Shown piece by piece: positions 25,301-37,875 of a stretch of DNA of 46,032 nucleotides. The stretch comes from Microbotryum silenes-acaulis (Eukaryota > Basidiomycota > Microbotryomycetes > Microbotryales > Microbotryaceae), in assembly GCA_003665825.1 (NCBI GenBank), contig QPFY01000036.1, positions 1 to 46,032 on the forward strand, in the 5' to 3' direction. The notes under the pieces are model-generated. The model was not told the DNA's origin. It saw only the letters and a program-made list of their open reading frames with translations, and did no database searches. A program made the position numbers and the translations under genes. Numbering within the stretch: the first letter of the stretch is position 1; each line of letters begins with the position of its first letter.

Positions 25301-25945
25301 CGTCCCGATATCGCGACTTCTGTTCGTGCGGTGGCGAAGTGCGTGGCTGCTCCAACCGAAGGAGACTGGATCTGCGTCAAGCGAATCTTTCGCTATCTTT
25401 CTGACACCATCGACTATGGGCTACTCTACCGCGTAGGCGGTTCTACCAAGTTCGAGGTGTACATTGACGCGTCGTTTGGTTGCGATCACGACAACGGCAG
25501 ATCTGTGGGAGCGTATGTCGTTATTATGGCTGGCGCTGCCATTTCCTGGAAGTCGAAGCAACAAACGATGGTCGCTTCTTCTACAGCAGAGTCTGAGACT
25601 CTGGCTGCTTCAACCGCAGCAAAGGAGGCTATCGGTCTTCGCAACCTGGCGTCCGAACTTCTCATCAATCAAGGTCGATCTACTGTTCTGCACGAGGACA
25701 ACCAACCTTGCATCGATTTGGCGAAGAATCCCGGAGCTCGAGGTCGTACTCGCCATTGGAATGTGCATCATTTCTATCTACGCGAACGAATCGAGGTTGG
25801 CGATATCGATCTCCGCTACTGTCCGACCGATCTGAACACGGCCGACATTTTGACAAAACCCCTATCCAAGCTCAAGTTCGCTACGCATCGCGAGAGACTT
25901 GGGATGGTCTCGCTGGCTACCTTGGCATGTGGGAGTGTCATTTGA
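22118..25945 (+). CDS. Copia-2 pol (protease-integrase-RT-RNase H)
   Basis: A 1275-codon open frame; the ATG at 22118 overlaps gag in another frame, and homologous protein starts only at about residue 45. A CX2CX4HX6C knuckle (C66-C81) leads to protease ADTGAGHHFVGD (Asp 121). Integrase HHCC starts at about 258, with core D (SIDLGFV, ~321), D (RSDNGGEF, ~384) and E (QNGQAER, ~417). A Pro/Ala/acidic linker contains four ~36-bp repeats. The RT has FTRKEDAEGNIISYKARLV and YVDDG (~952). RNase H has YIDASFG (~1115), STAESE and HEDNQP. No stop or missing catalytic residue was seen, so this could be expressed if gag is supplied or recoded. The stop 25943-25945 lies in the 3' LTR. Confidence 0.92.
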   Translation: MFPRHGLTSSKSRWQVESMDYLPRLPDAPLLSRLFLRLLRKANRKRGHKKGNRDGQGNHRPPDSTCHACGAKGHWSSDAVCPENRSKSSAAPALVAMNSHSLYLAGSSSRAPDTDFVWIADTGAGHHFVGDRSLLSDFKESPIQVQMADNSLGQATGYGRMSVKTSQGHLLKFKEMYYLPGSKYGLISMSSLRAGGAILVYGHGGDTQQVWLDGSLVAETVKTKAKQPSYVFDFEIVSPPSPVLVAATRASVGASLMEWHRNFGHMAPSSILQLVKSKAIVGIRLLDKKIEDCEPCIIAKARAGSHNHVSRKPEHVLQRVSIDLGFVNDDDTNGRSIYMVIVDQLSTYKWAFPLGSKSASEVLEVWRGFQAQVERQSGQKIKFVRSDNGGEFVNQLLGGEFKALGITHELAARYTPQQNGQAERANGSLFALVRAMLKDSGLPKKYWFYALEAAVFVSNRGPHPHLKGKTAFEVFFGKQPDVSHLRAFGSTAYVLVPKAIRKKLDDHTVKGTFLGYSGEYNYKLRVEHGRSFKIVVSSDVTFSDKAPSIADSTVEPRIYEVEPLQEHELVHQLPFPGLEQIPALRPAPLPEAGLALRPALFPEAEDPALRPALVPELGPAFWPAPAPLLRFQHMDDDDVAPPPLPAVGPLAEDAEVEEDPIDHRREEAVEAIDSDDDDGPAEHDQPLPPEDGYEYRPYRVGRNPGALENVDAGNILPTRLRAQHRAGALRVVSTRSVYRHPPELIAMVSSRHPPLPKTFVEAMASPEAKHWMAASEKELGSFKLHKVFKLTRLPTGARALGYRWVFTRKEDAEGNIISYKARLVIQGFAQRLGIDYNETFAPVSSITMILFLIAISAALGLVLEQFDYDSAFLNGIMEEDVYMKVPEGWTGGSQPGHAFKLLKSMYGTKQAPRQWNAALHKLMTDRGYTRSNVDACLYFKYHGKSFAIITLYVDDGLAASNNQAFLDSEISAFDAVYKLKRLGPVKTFLGLEFLRTKDFIFVHQSKYIRGLLEHYTFESKSKKPVATPMEDRVVSSSTAPFSDILVYQSAVGALQYAAQRVRPDIATSVRAVAKCVAAPTEGDWICVKRIFRYLSDTIDYGLLYRVGGSTKFEVYIDASFGCDHDNGRSVGAYVVIMAGAAISWKSKQQTMVASSTAESETLAASTAAKEAIGLRNLASELLINQGRSTVLHEDNQPCIDLAKNPGARGRTRHWNVHHFYLRERIEVGDIDLRYCPTDLNTADILTKPLSKLKFATHRERLGMVSLATLACGSVI
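23863..23990 (+). repeat. Tandem repeats in Copia-2 integrase-RT linker
   Basis: GGCTTTACGGCCT recurs at about 23863, 23899 and 23938, with a diverged fourth copy at 23971. They encode ALRPAxxPE-type repeats. The same array is present in the minus-strand copy (about 31122-31249). It is a spacer region, probably of no catalytic role. Confidence 0.8.
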
Positions 25946-26265
25946 TATGTGTCTGTGCCTGTGGTATCTGCGCGGATGCGCGTGCGTTTAGTCATTAGTC
26001 ACTTTGGTATTGGAGTTTGTTCTGTTTAAGTTAGGGAGCGCGCGGGGCTTTCTTCCCGCGCGGCTGTTTACTCTTGGTAGCTTTCTCATCACTCGCTCTA
26101 CATTGTGGTCCTGACTTCTCGGCGTCGTGCACCCTCACCTATCGGAAGGTTAGTTACTGGAATACGTATTATCACTCGCTCTACATTGTGGTCCTGACTT
26201 CTCGGCGTCGTGCACCCTCACCTATCGGAAGGCTTTACTTCCGCGCTCGCATCTTTTCTGCGATA
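25936..26265 (+). repeat. Copia-2 3' LTR with internal duplication and filler
   Basis: 330 bp instead of 247. After CTATCGGAAGG comes a 21-bp unrelated filler (26154-26174), then a repeat of the preceding 62 LTR bases, then the normal LTR end. The other three Copia-2 LTRs in the window lack this. It is followed by AAGGC of Copia-3. Confidence 0.9.
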
Positions 26266-28081
26266 AAGGCCCCCACACGTCGGCGAAGACCCGAGCGAAA
26301 GGTGCGTCGGCGGGGTGGTGGGCAGCCTCACGACTGGGGGCAGACACGGCCTTGCCGGAGCAGCAGGCATCGCACTGATCAAGGAGACGAAGTTGATCCC
26401 GGGTTACAGCAGAGATGTCGAGGGAAATGTCGCCCGACTTAGCAAGTTCTACCAAACGACCCCAGGACAGATGACCCAAACGCTGATGCCAAAGCACTAC
26501 ATCTGTAGGCAAGGAGGTGGCTGTCAGCGCGTGGTGATCCGCCAGAGGAGGTGAGGCCGGACTCGCCTGGAGAACGTAGTGGTTGCGATCGAGAGCGAAG
26601 GTGAGACCAGAGTGTGCGCCCGCGGCGTCGCAAATCCCAGACAGCTGGTACCCATCCTTCATGAGACTGGCAAGAGAGACGAGCTCGGCGGACAGACCCG
26701 GGACGAGAAGGACGTCGCGGAGCTCGAGAGGCGCGCCATTGGCGTCAAAGCGAAGGGTGCCCTTGCCGACAGCCATGGCGCTGGACTTGAATGCGCCGAC
26801 TACGCGCACCCGCTCCGTCGTGAAAGGCTGGAAGTCGACCAAGAGATCCCGACGAGTGGTCATGTGGCGCGTCGCCCCCGAGTCGAGGAGGTAGCGGGGA
26901 CCGTCGTGCAAGTACAGCGCAGAGACTTCGGTGTCAAGGGCGACCTCGGCAAAATAGTTCTCGTAAGAGTCGTCGTCAACCGATGGGTCGGGACCGTACT
27001 CAGCCACGAGCGCCATCGCGTCGGCCGCGCCAATGGAGATGTTGTGCTTGGCTAAGACGGCAACCCGACGACGGGACAGTTCGGTCGAGGGGACGGTACA
27101 TTCGTCGCCAAGATGACCCTGCTCGTAGCATTTCCGACACTGCGACGGGCCCAGCCTCAGGCGACCGTTCTGCGCAACCCCGTGCGGCCACTTGTCCACG
27201 AGACCCGGTACCTTCGAAGCCGAGAGAAAACTGGACTTCGGTTTGCCTGACGAACGAGCGGGGCGCCTGCGACGACCCTGAGTCTTCGCCGCGAGGGCTT
27301 CGGCGACGTCGGTGCCGGAAGAGCGAGACATCGCCGCGCGACGAATCGCGCCCTCCACATCACTGAGCAACGGGATAGGGCCGAGGGCGTCGATAACCGT
27401 GACAATAGGCCGTGGCATCCTCGCCTTCAAGAGGTCCATGCGGATGCCTTCCGACAACGCAGGCGGCGGAACCCACTTGTCAAACTCAGCTTGCGTGTAC
27501 TTGACCCCGTCGATCTTGGCGCGCTGGTAGGCCTTGTCGCGGGAAACATGCGCGGCGTTGAGATCGACGAACAGCCGGTTGAAGCGCGACAACCAAGGGT
27601 CGAGAGGGTCTCCATCGACGTAGGCTTGGTATTGGAAAAGAGCATCGAGTTTCTCCGACCGCGCGAAGTCGTGGGATGCGGCGCCGAGATCCTTATCGAG
27701 GGCCGCCCACAGCTCGTGCGTTGGCTGGTCTGCGATGCGCGCGAACGTGGCCTCCCCCAGGCACACGAACAAGATGTTGCGGGCCTGCGCCAAGGCTTGA
27801 TCGAGGTCGTCGACGTCATGACGGTAGTTCCGATGTTGTGTACGGAACGTGGCTACGTCGGCCACAGTGGAGCCACCCAGTGTACGGGTGAACTCGGACT
27901 GTTCGGGCTCGGGGCCAACACTGAGTTCGGTCGTGACGTGCTTGAACCGGCCATCGCCCTCCAACACCCGTTGGAGTCGATCCTTGGCCGTTCCCCAATT
28001 TGTGGCGTCGACATTGCCATACAGGTCGCCCATAAGGCCGCGATGAGTGGCGGACCCGGAATCCACCGAGGTCGTAGCCAT
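26266..28081 (-). pseudogene. Copia-3 gag-protease-integrase, 5' half
   Basis: The frame starts at 28081 (MATTSVDSGSATHRG), 55 nt after the PBS, and runs to the Copia-2 boundary. It shows gag, a CX2CX4HX4C knuckle (CRKCYEQGHLGDEC, near 27130), protease LLDSGATRHM (near 26885) and the integrase zinc finger HQRLGHLSW...CDACC. It then reaches the first catalytic Asp in FADVWGP, where it stops at the GCCTT duplication (here AAGGC 26266-26270). No disabling change was noticed in this half. The rest of the protein is on the opposite strand at 33948. Confidence 0.9.
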
Positions 28082-28136
28082 CTTGGATACGCGCTGCGTC
28101 TTTTCTGCGTGCGGATCTGTGCCTTGCGGCAATACA

Positions 28137-28146
28137 GACGCTACCA
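28137..28146 (-). promoter_or_regulatory. Copia-3 PBS
   Basis: The minus strand reads TGGTAGCGTC directly after the LTR. TGGTAGCG matches the classical Ty1 PBS, complementary to the 3' end of initiator tRNA-Met. This family therefore uses the tRNA 3' end, unlike Copia-1 and Copia-2. Confidence 0.75.
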
Positions 28147-28293
28147 AATAAGAGACTGACGAGCGTGTAATCCAACCGTGGAGAGAAGACAACGGTTGGT
28201 GCGCATCGCCAGGCTTCACTAAACAGATGAGCGCTTCTAAACAGATTACCAATGAACGCGCCATTCCTAACCCTCATTCCCAACACACCAACT
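28147..28293 (-). repeat. Copia-3 5' LTR
   Basis: 147 bp, minus strand, from AGTTGGTGTGTTGGG to CTCTTATT. The ends are set by the TSD (GATGG at 28294-28298, complement of CCATC at 36598-36602) and by identity with the 3' LTR. Termini are not TG...CA. Confidence 0.85.
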
Positions 28294-28931
28294 GATGGCA
28301 CCGAGACCGTTGACATGCAGGAGGCGCTGGGTATTGCTTCACGGCACGCGCAGTCGCTCTTCACACCGGACCCAGCTCGTGGCGACCCGACGAACGCACG
28401 CCGGTCTCTGCTCGACCCTATTCGCGCAGCGAAATGCTACGATGACGACCGCTCGGACCCTACGTTCGGTCGTCCGCTGCCTCGTCAAGCGAGAGTGGCG
28501 CTTGACGAGCCCTTCACCCTCCTCGAGGTTGAAGCGGCGTTGAAGAAGACGGATTCGGGGCGATCACCGGGGCCCTCGGGCATTCCGTACGAGCTCTTCA
28601 AGGCGCTGCCAACCTACTTTGCTCCCAAGCTGTTGGACTTGTTCAACTCGATTTGGGAGGGCGGCAAAATGACGGCGTCCTTGGCAGAGGGGCTGGTGCG
28701 GCTCTTGCCCAAGAATAAACCGGGGGCCAATCTGAAATCACTGGGGGCATACCGACCGATCACATTGCGCGAGACGACCTACAAGGTCCTCAGCAAGGTC
28801 TTGGTGGCGCGACTCAATGGGGTGCTCGGCGAGCTTTTGCCGCCGGCGCAACACGGTTTCATGCCATCAAGACGTTCAGCAGACGCGGGAAGTCATCTCA
28901 CTCTCCTTCTCGAAAAACTCAAGTCGCTAGG
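28294..28931 (+). pseudogene. LINE-1 ORF2: RT N-lobe, inverted piece
   Basis: This reads GTETVDMQEALGIASR..., then [28 protein letters not shown] and [19 protein letters not shown], all typical of the first RT motifs in Tad1-like elements, followed by QHGFMPSRRSADAGSHLTLL. It ends EKLKSLG at the Copia-2 LTR. The frame lacks RT motif A. It is on the opposite strand from all other LINE-1 pieces, which is the key sign of the inversion. No stop was seen. Confidence 0.88.
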
Positions 28932-29178
28932 TATCGCAGAAAAGATGCGAGCGCGGAAGTAAAGCCTTCCGATAGGTGAGGGTGCACGACGCCGAGAAGT
29001 CAGGACCACAATGTAGAGCGAGTGATGAGAAAGCTACCAAGAGTAAACAGCCGCGCGGGAAGAAAGCCCCGCGCGCTCCCTAACTTAAACAGAACAAACT
29101 CCAATACCAAAGTGACTAATGACTAAACGCACGCGCATCCGCGCAGATACCACAGGCACAGACACATATCAAATGACA
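28932..29178 (-). repeat. Copia-2 3' LTR (minus copy)
   Basis: 247 bp of normal length, without the duplication seen at 25936-26265. The pol stop lies inside it. Confidence 0.92.
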
Positions 29179-32100
29179 CTCCCACATGCCAAGGTAGCCA
29201 GCGAGACCATCCCAAGTCTCTCGCGATGCGTAGCGAACTTGAGCTTGGATAGGGGTTTTGTCAAAATGTCGGCCGTGTTCAGATCGGTCGGACAGTAGCG
29301 GAGATCGATATCGCCAACCTCGATTCGTTCGCGTAGATAGAAATGATGCACATTCCAATGGCGAGTACGACCTCGAGCTCCGGGATTCTTCGCCAAATCG
29401 ATGCAAGGTTGGTTGTCCTCGTGCAGAACAGTAGATCGACCTTGATTGATGAGAAGTTCGGACGCCAGGTTGCGAAGACCGATAGCCTCCTTTGCTGCGG
29501 TTGAAGCAGCCAGAGTCTCAGACTCTGCTGTAGAAGAAGCGACCATCGTTTGTTGCTTCGACTTCCAGGAAATGGCAGCGCCAGCCATAATAACGACATA
29601 CGCTCCCACAGATCTGCCGTTGTCGTGATCGCAACCAAACGACGCGTCAATGTACACCTCGAACTTGGTAGAACCGCCTACGCGGTAGAGTAGCCCATAG
29701 TCGATGGTGTCAGAAAGATAGCGAAAGATTCGCTTGACGCAGATCCAGTCTCCTTCGGTTGGAGCAGCCACGCACTTCGCCACCGCACGAACAGAAGTCG
29801 CGATATCGGGACGAACACGTTGCGCAGCATATTGTAGTGCTCCCACAGCCGATTGGTAGACGAGAATGTCGGAGAACGGAGCAGTAGAAGACGAAACGAC
29901 GCGATCCTCCATGGGAGTCGCGACCGGCTTCTTCGACTTGCTTTCGAAGGTGTAGTGTTCGAGTAAGCCTCGAATGTACTTTGATTGGTGGACGAAGATG
30001 AAATCCTTGGTACGAAGAAACTCGAGACCGAGGAACGTCTTGACCGGGCCAAGTCGCTTGAGCTTGTAGACCGCATCGAAAGCCGAAATCTCGGAGTCCA
30101 GAAAAGCCTGGTTGTTTGATGCAGCAAGCCCATCATCAACGTACAATGTGATGATCGCGAACGACTTGCCATGATACTTGAAGTAGAGACAAGCATCGAC
30201 ATTGGAGCGCGTATAGCCGCGATCCGTCATCAGCTTGTGGAGAGCCGCATTCCATTGCCGAGGAGCTTGCTTGGTGCCATACATGGATTTGAGGAGCTTG
30301 AAAGCGTGACCGGGCTGAGAACCACCAGTCCATCCTTCAGGAACCTTCATGTAGACATCCTCCTCCATGATCCCGTTGAGAAACGCAGAATCATAGTCGA
30401 ACTGTTCGAGGACGAGTCCGAGAGCGGCAGAAATCGCGATGAGAAACAAGATCATCGTGATCGACGAGACAGGAGCAAACGTCTCGTTGTAGTCAATCCC
30501 AAGTCGTTGAGCGAAGCCTTGGATAACGAGCCGAGCCTTGTAGCTGATGATATTGCCTTCAGCGTCTTCTTTGCGAGTGAACACCCAACGATAGCCCAGG
30601 GCGCGAGCCCCGGTGGGTAGCCTCGTAAGCTTGAAGACCTTGTGCAATTTGAATGAGCCCAACTCCTTTTCAGAAGCGGCCATCCAGTGTTTGGCCTCAG
30701 GAGAGGCCATCGCTTCCACAAACGTTTTGGGAAGCGGGGGGTGACGAGACGAAACCATAGCAATGAGCTCTGGTGGATGACGGTAGACCGAGCGAGTAGA
30801 CACGACACGAAGGGCGCCTGCACGATGCTGAGCACGCAGGCGAGTCGGTAAAATGTTACCGGCATCGACGTTCTCGAGCGCACCAGGGTTTCGGCCGACA
30901 CGGTAAGGTCGATACTCGTAACCATCCTCAGGAGGTAATGGTTGATCGTGTTCCGCAGGGCCGTCGTCATCGTCACTGTCGATAGCCTCAACAGCTTCCT
31001 CGCGTCGATGATCGATCGGGTCCTCTTCAACTTCAGCGTCTTCGGCCAACGGACCGACAGCCGGTAAAGGAGGAGGAGCAACGTCGTCATCGTCCATATG
31101 TTGGAAACGAAGAAGAGGAGCAGGAGCTGGCCAAAAAGCCGGACCAAGCTCGGGTACGAGCGCAGGCCGTAAAGCCGGATCTTCTGCCTCGGGAAAGAGC
31201 GCAGGCCGTAAAGCCAAACCTGCCTCAGGTAGGGGAGCAGGCCGTAAAGCCGGAATCTGCTCCAAGCCAGGAAACGGCAGTTGGTGTACTAACTCGTGTT
31301 CCTGTAGAGGTTCAACTTCGTAGATGCGAGGCTCGACAGTCGAGTCCGCGATCGAAGGAGCCTTGTCGGAGAAGGTGACATCGGAAGAGACGACAATCTT
31401 GAAAGACCGACCGTGTTCGACGCGAAGCTTGTAGTTGTACTCCCCCGAATAGCCGAGGAAAGTACCCTTGACAGTATGGTCATCGAGCTTCTTACGAATC
31501 GCCTTGGGGACAAGAACGTAGGCAGTAGATCCGAACGCGCGAAGATGCGAAACGTCGGGTTGCTTGCCGAAGAAGACCTCGAACGCAGTCTTGCCCTTGA
31601 GATGCGGGTGAGGACCGCGGTTGGAAACGAAAACAGCCGCTTCCAATGCGTAGAACCAATACTTCTTGGGAAGTCCGGAGTCCTTGAGCATGGCACGGAC
31701 AAGCGCGAAGAGAGAGCCGTTCGCGCGCTCCGCTTGACCATTCTGCTGCGGCGTGTAGCGTGCAGCCAGTTCATGGGTGATGCCAAGTGCCTTGAATTCG
31801 CCGCCAAGGAGTTGGTTGACGAACTCGCCTCCATTGTCAGAACGAACAAACTTGATCTTCTGACCGGACTGCCTCTCGACCTGCGCTTGAAAGCCGCGCC
31901 AGACCTCGAGGACTTCAGATGCCGACTTCGAACCAAGTGGAAAAGCCCACTTATAGGTTGAAAGTTGGTCAACAATAACCATGTAGATGGATCGCCCATT
32001 GGTATCGTCATCGTTGACGAATCCCAGATCGATCGAAACCCGTTGAAGAACATGTTCGGGTTTTCGACTGACATGATTGTGAGAGCCCGCGCGCGCCTTC

Positions 32101-32756
32101 GCGATAATGCACGGCTCACAGTCTTCAATCTTCTTGTCGAGTAAACGAATTCCAACGATAGCCTTGGATTTGACGAGTTGAAGAATTGAAGAGGGTGCCA
32201 TGTGTCCGAAGTTCCGATGCCATTCCATGAGCGAAGCTCCAACGGAAGCACGGGTAGCTGCGACGAGCACAGGCGAGGGTGGAGAGACAATCTCAAAATC
32301 GAAGACGTAACTTGGTTGTTTGGCCTTCGTCTTGACAGTTTCGGCAACGAGAGAGCCGTCAAGCCAAACCTGTTGAGTATCTCCCCCATGGCCATAAACC
32401 AATATCGCGCCTCCAGCGCGGAGCGACGACATTGAGATTAGACCATACTTCGATCCAGGGAGGTAGTACATCTCCTTGAATTTGAGAAGGTGACCTTGCG
32501 AAGTCTTAACAGACATTCGCCCGTATCCAGTGGCTTGACCAAGCGAGTTGTCAGCCATCTGGACTTGAATCGGGGATTCTTTGAAATCCGAGAGCAGCGA
32601 GCGATCGCCAACAAAGTGGTGACCAGCTCCGGTATCCGCGATCCAAACGAAGTCGGTATCGGGAGCTCTCGAGGAAGAACCAGCAAGGTAAAGGGAATGG
32701 GAGTTCATTGCAACCAACGCGGGGCTGCAGATGACTTTGAACGGTTTTCCGGGCAC
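29169..32756 (-). pseudogene. Copia-2 pol (minus copy), 1-nt deletion upstream
   Basis: Same protease-integrase-RT-RNase H protein as the plus copy from the protease onward (DTGAGHHFVGD, D,D,E integrase core, YVDDG, RNase H). Between knuckle and protease it has four rather than five C (G4 at 32721-32724 on the plus strand). The knuckle frame therefore ends in AAPRWLQ-stop and is disconnected from pol. A silent change near 32559 is the only other internal difference I noticed. Confidence 0.9.
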
Positions 32757-32765
32757 ACTGCATCG

Positions 32766-33695
32766 CTAGACCAGTGTCCCTTCGCTCCACATGCATGACA
32801 GGTAGAATCGGGAGGACGGTGATTTCCTTGACCGTCGCGATTGCCTTTCTTGTGACCTCTTTTGCGATTCGCCTTGCGCAACAAGCGCAGGAACAGGCGA
32901 CTGAGCAATGGCGCGTCCGGAAGTCGTGGCAGATAGTCCATTGATTCGACTTGCCAGCGAGACTTTGAACTGGTAAGACCGTGCCTCGGAAACAATCTCC
33001 GAAGGTAAAGCCAGAGGTCGACGCAGTGAGCTTGTGAACGAGTCGTGTTGGGAGTCGAAGACGGAATCGAGCATCAGCGTCGACTGCTGAGCTGGTGGCA
33101 TCCCAGAGCCACACGCCTCAAGATCTTGCAAAATTCCTTGAATGGTGATCAAGTGGTGCAGTAACTGCCCACGATTGCCAGACGAGAACTTGCGCGCATA
33201 GAGCTCAGTCGTCAAGGCGGAAATCTGAGCGCTCATCGTTCCGAGGTAGAACGTGTTCAGCGAGTCGAGTATGTCGTAAGACGTGTAACAACCCCTGACC
33301 AAGCGAAGATTGGCCTCATCGAGAAACTGAATGATTTCAGCTTGAGTTCGAACCTCCTTCTTTAGCTCCTTGGCGATCTTCGCGTCCATAGCTGCGAAGT
33401 CGAGCCGCTCGAGGGGCGAGTGGAAGCCACGCGATCAATCGTCGATTGCGGCTTGGAGAACAGCCTCCGCAGCCGGGCTCATCCGCCTCGAGGCGCAAAG
33501 ATGCAAATCCTTGGACCCAAGACGACCAATCAGACGTCGACACCAATCCATATAGTTGGATGCCCGAAGAATTGGGACATGTAATCCACGTTCACTCGTT
33601 TCAGTGGAGTGTGTTTCGGTGTCCATTCCGATGTTGGTGGTGCGATGGGAATCGCTTTGCTGACCCGGGCCTCCTACGCTACCCGTTGGACTCAT
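32766..33695 (-). pseudogene. Copia-2 gag (minus copy)
   Basis: Starts at 33695 in the PBS (MSPT…) and stops at TGA 33435-33437, exactly as in the plus copy. It is open again to 32766. The knuckle is in the other frame at 32705-32995. The two copies share these lesions, so they predate at least one of the insertions. Confidence 0.85.
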
Positions 33696-33699
33696 AACC

Positions 33700-33946
33700 T
33701 ATCGCAGAAAAGATGCGAGCGCGGAAGTAAAGCCTTCCGATAGGTGAGGGTGCACGACGCCGAGAAGTCAGGACCACAATGTAGAGCGAGTGATGAGAAA
33801 GCTACCAAGAGTAAACAGCCGCGCGGGAAGAAAGCCCCGCGCGCTCCCTAACTTAAACAGATCAAACTCCAATACCAAAGTGACTAATGACTAAACGCAC
33901 GCGCATCCGCGCAGATACCACAGGCACAGACACATATCAAATGACA
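33700..33946 (-). repeat. Copia-2 5' LTR (minus copy)
   Basis: 247 bp. It has GATC where the other LTRs have GAAC near 33861. The outer end TGACA is followed by the GCCTT duplication. Confidence 0.92.
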
Positions 33947-36597
<2,651 letters not shown>

Positions 36598-37868
36598 CCA
36601 TCCACATCCTCCAGCGAGACGATGCTCGTCTGGCGACTCCGGCAGTTGAGGCGCGTGCGAATGCTTGCCGATTGACCTTCCCTCGAGTCGACTGACGGCA
36701 CATGCGCACGGATGCGCAGCCACTGAGCCTCCTTTACCGCCAACTGGTCCAACCGCGACTTGGCAAGAGCATACGCATCGCGCTCGGCCTCATTCATGTG
36801 CTCACCGCGTGCCTCCAAAGCCTCCATTACGGATTGGCTCTCGGCCCGCAGTCGGCGCATGTCGGCACGAGTCGAGCGGTATCGTGCATGGCCAGCGACT
36901 GCAACCGCCCGCAGAGCAGCGTCATAGACGTCGCCGAGCGGAGCGGTCCCCTCGAGCCTTCGATAAACCTCGTCGACGACCCCGGGAATCGATGCGACAA
37001 AGTCTTGATCGTCAAAGACCGTTGGGTTAAGCCTCGAAATGAAATCGCTCGTAGAGGGAAGAGAAAGGGGGGGGGGTTCGGCATCAGCGTTCGATGTAGG
37101 CAAAGCGAAAGTCGCAACTACAGGTCTGTGGTCCGAACAGGGCGCGTCGAAGAGCGTAGAAGCGCTCAACAACCGGTTCGCCCAACTGGATTGGACAAGA
37201 ATATAGTCGATCCGCGACCACGAGCAAATCTTTCGCTCTTCCCCTCTACCACGGTAGTGAGGACGAGTGAATGCGGGGGTGCAAGAATGGACATGTCGGA
37301 CCGTGTCGAGTGCCTTGAACGCGATCTTTGACAGCAAGGTCTGCCAGTGCGATACAGGAGTCCAAGCGCGATCGGTGATGGACACTCGGTCGACCGATAC
37401 ATCCGGACAATCGTTGAGATCGCCGGCCAAGATCCGAAGAGTCTTGGGTCTCGGGGTGTTGAAGTGCAGAAGCCCGAAAAAGTCGCGACGATCGTCCTCC
37501 TGCACCGGCGCGTACATGTTGATGATCTCGACATCGAGCTCCTCAAGACGAAACACCGAGCGCAGAATCCGACCGTCGAAACGAGGAGCTCCTGCAAAGA
37601 CGACCGGGGTAGAGGAAAGGAGATGGCCCGCCAAAGGTGAGCCATCGGGTATGAGGGTAAGGACATGAGGAGTGAAACGAATACAAGCCCCTGGCCAAGC
37701 ACTCTCGAAGCCTTCGCGCGACGCGTTGTAGCTGAGGTGGTGCTCTTGCAGGAGGATGGCCGCAGGGGCCGGCCGAAGGGTTTTGAGATAACGGATGATT
37801 TTGACTTGATTGACTGCGTTCTTCATCGATCGGACGTTGAACGTCAATACGGTGAGGGACTCAATCAT
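36598..37868 (-). pseudogene. LINE-1 ORF2: APE endonuclease domain
   Basis: ORF2 starts at 37868 (MIESLTVLTFNVRSMKN), 7 nt after the ORF1 stop, suggesting termination-reinitiation. Endonuclease/exonuclease/phosphatase motifs are visible: FNVRSMKN, LLQEHHLS, INMYAP, LAGDLNDCPD, SRIDYILV and CSDHRPVVATF. A helical linker follows up to SLEDVDG, where Copia-3 entered. The last residues before the stop in the long open frame (IRD) come from the Copia-3 LTR. This domain nicks target DNA for target-primed reverse transcription. It is intact by eye. Confidence 0.92.
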
Positions 37869-37875
37869 GATTAAA

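Larger units (their letters stand above)
21167..26265 (+). mobile_element. Copia-2, plus-strand copy
   Basis: Ty1/copia element with a 247-bp 5' LTR (21167-21413) and an enlarged 330-bp 3' LTR (25936-26265). The gag frame is broken and pol is open. The left side abuts a tandem Copia-2 remnant rather than a TSD. The right side abuts AAGGC of Copia-3, the complement of the GCCTT found at 33947. The internal region differs from the minus-strand copy by only a few bases. Both outer junctions are best explained by inversion between the two copies plus a left-side deletion. Confidence 0.93.
28932..33946 (-). mobile_element. Copia-2, minus-strand copy
   Basis: This is 5015 bp with two 247-bp LTRs (33700-33946 5', 28932-29178 3') that differ at one noticed base. 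Its 5' end is followed by GCCTT (33947-33951), matching the AAGGC at 26266, so it inserted in the Copia-3 integrase. Its 3' end now abuts LINE-1 (CTAGG), which is not a matching duplication, as expected after inversion. It is nearly identical to the plus copy. Confidence 0.93.

Noticed and set aside
28147..28293. Apparent N-terminal extensions of the frames starting at 28252 (+) and 28264 (-)
   Set aside because: Both starts lie in the Copia-3 LTR. The real gag begins at 28081 and the LINE-1 piece begins at 28294.
30171..31961. Long antisense frames (149 and 182 codons) opposite Copia-2 pol, identical in both copies
   Set aside because: They are shadows of the pol frame. Their conservation follows from the near-identity of the two recent copies, not selection.
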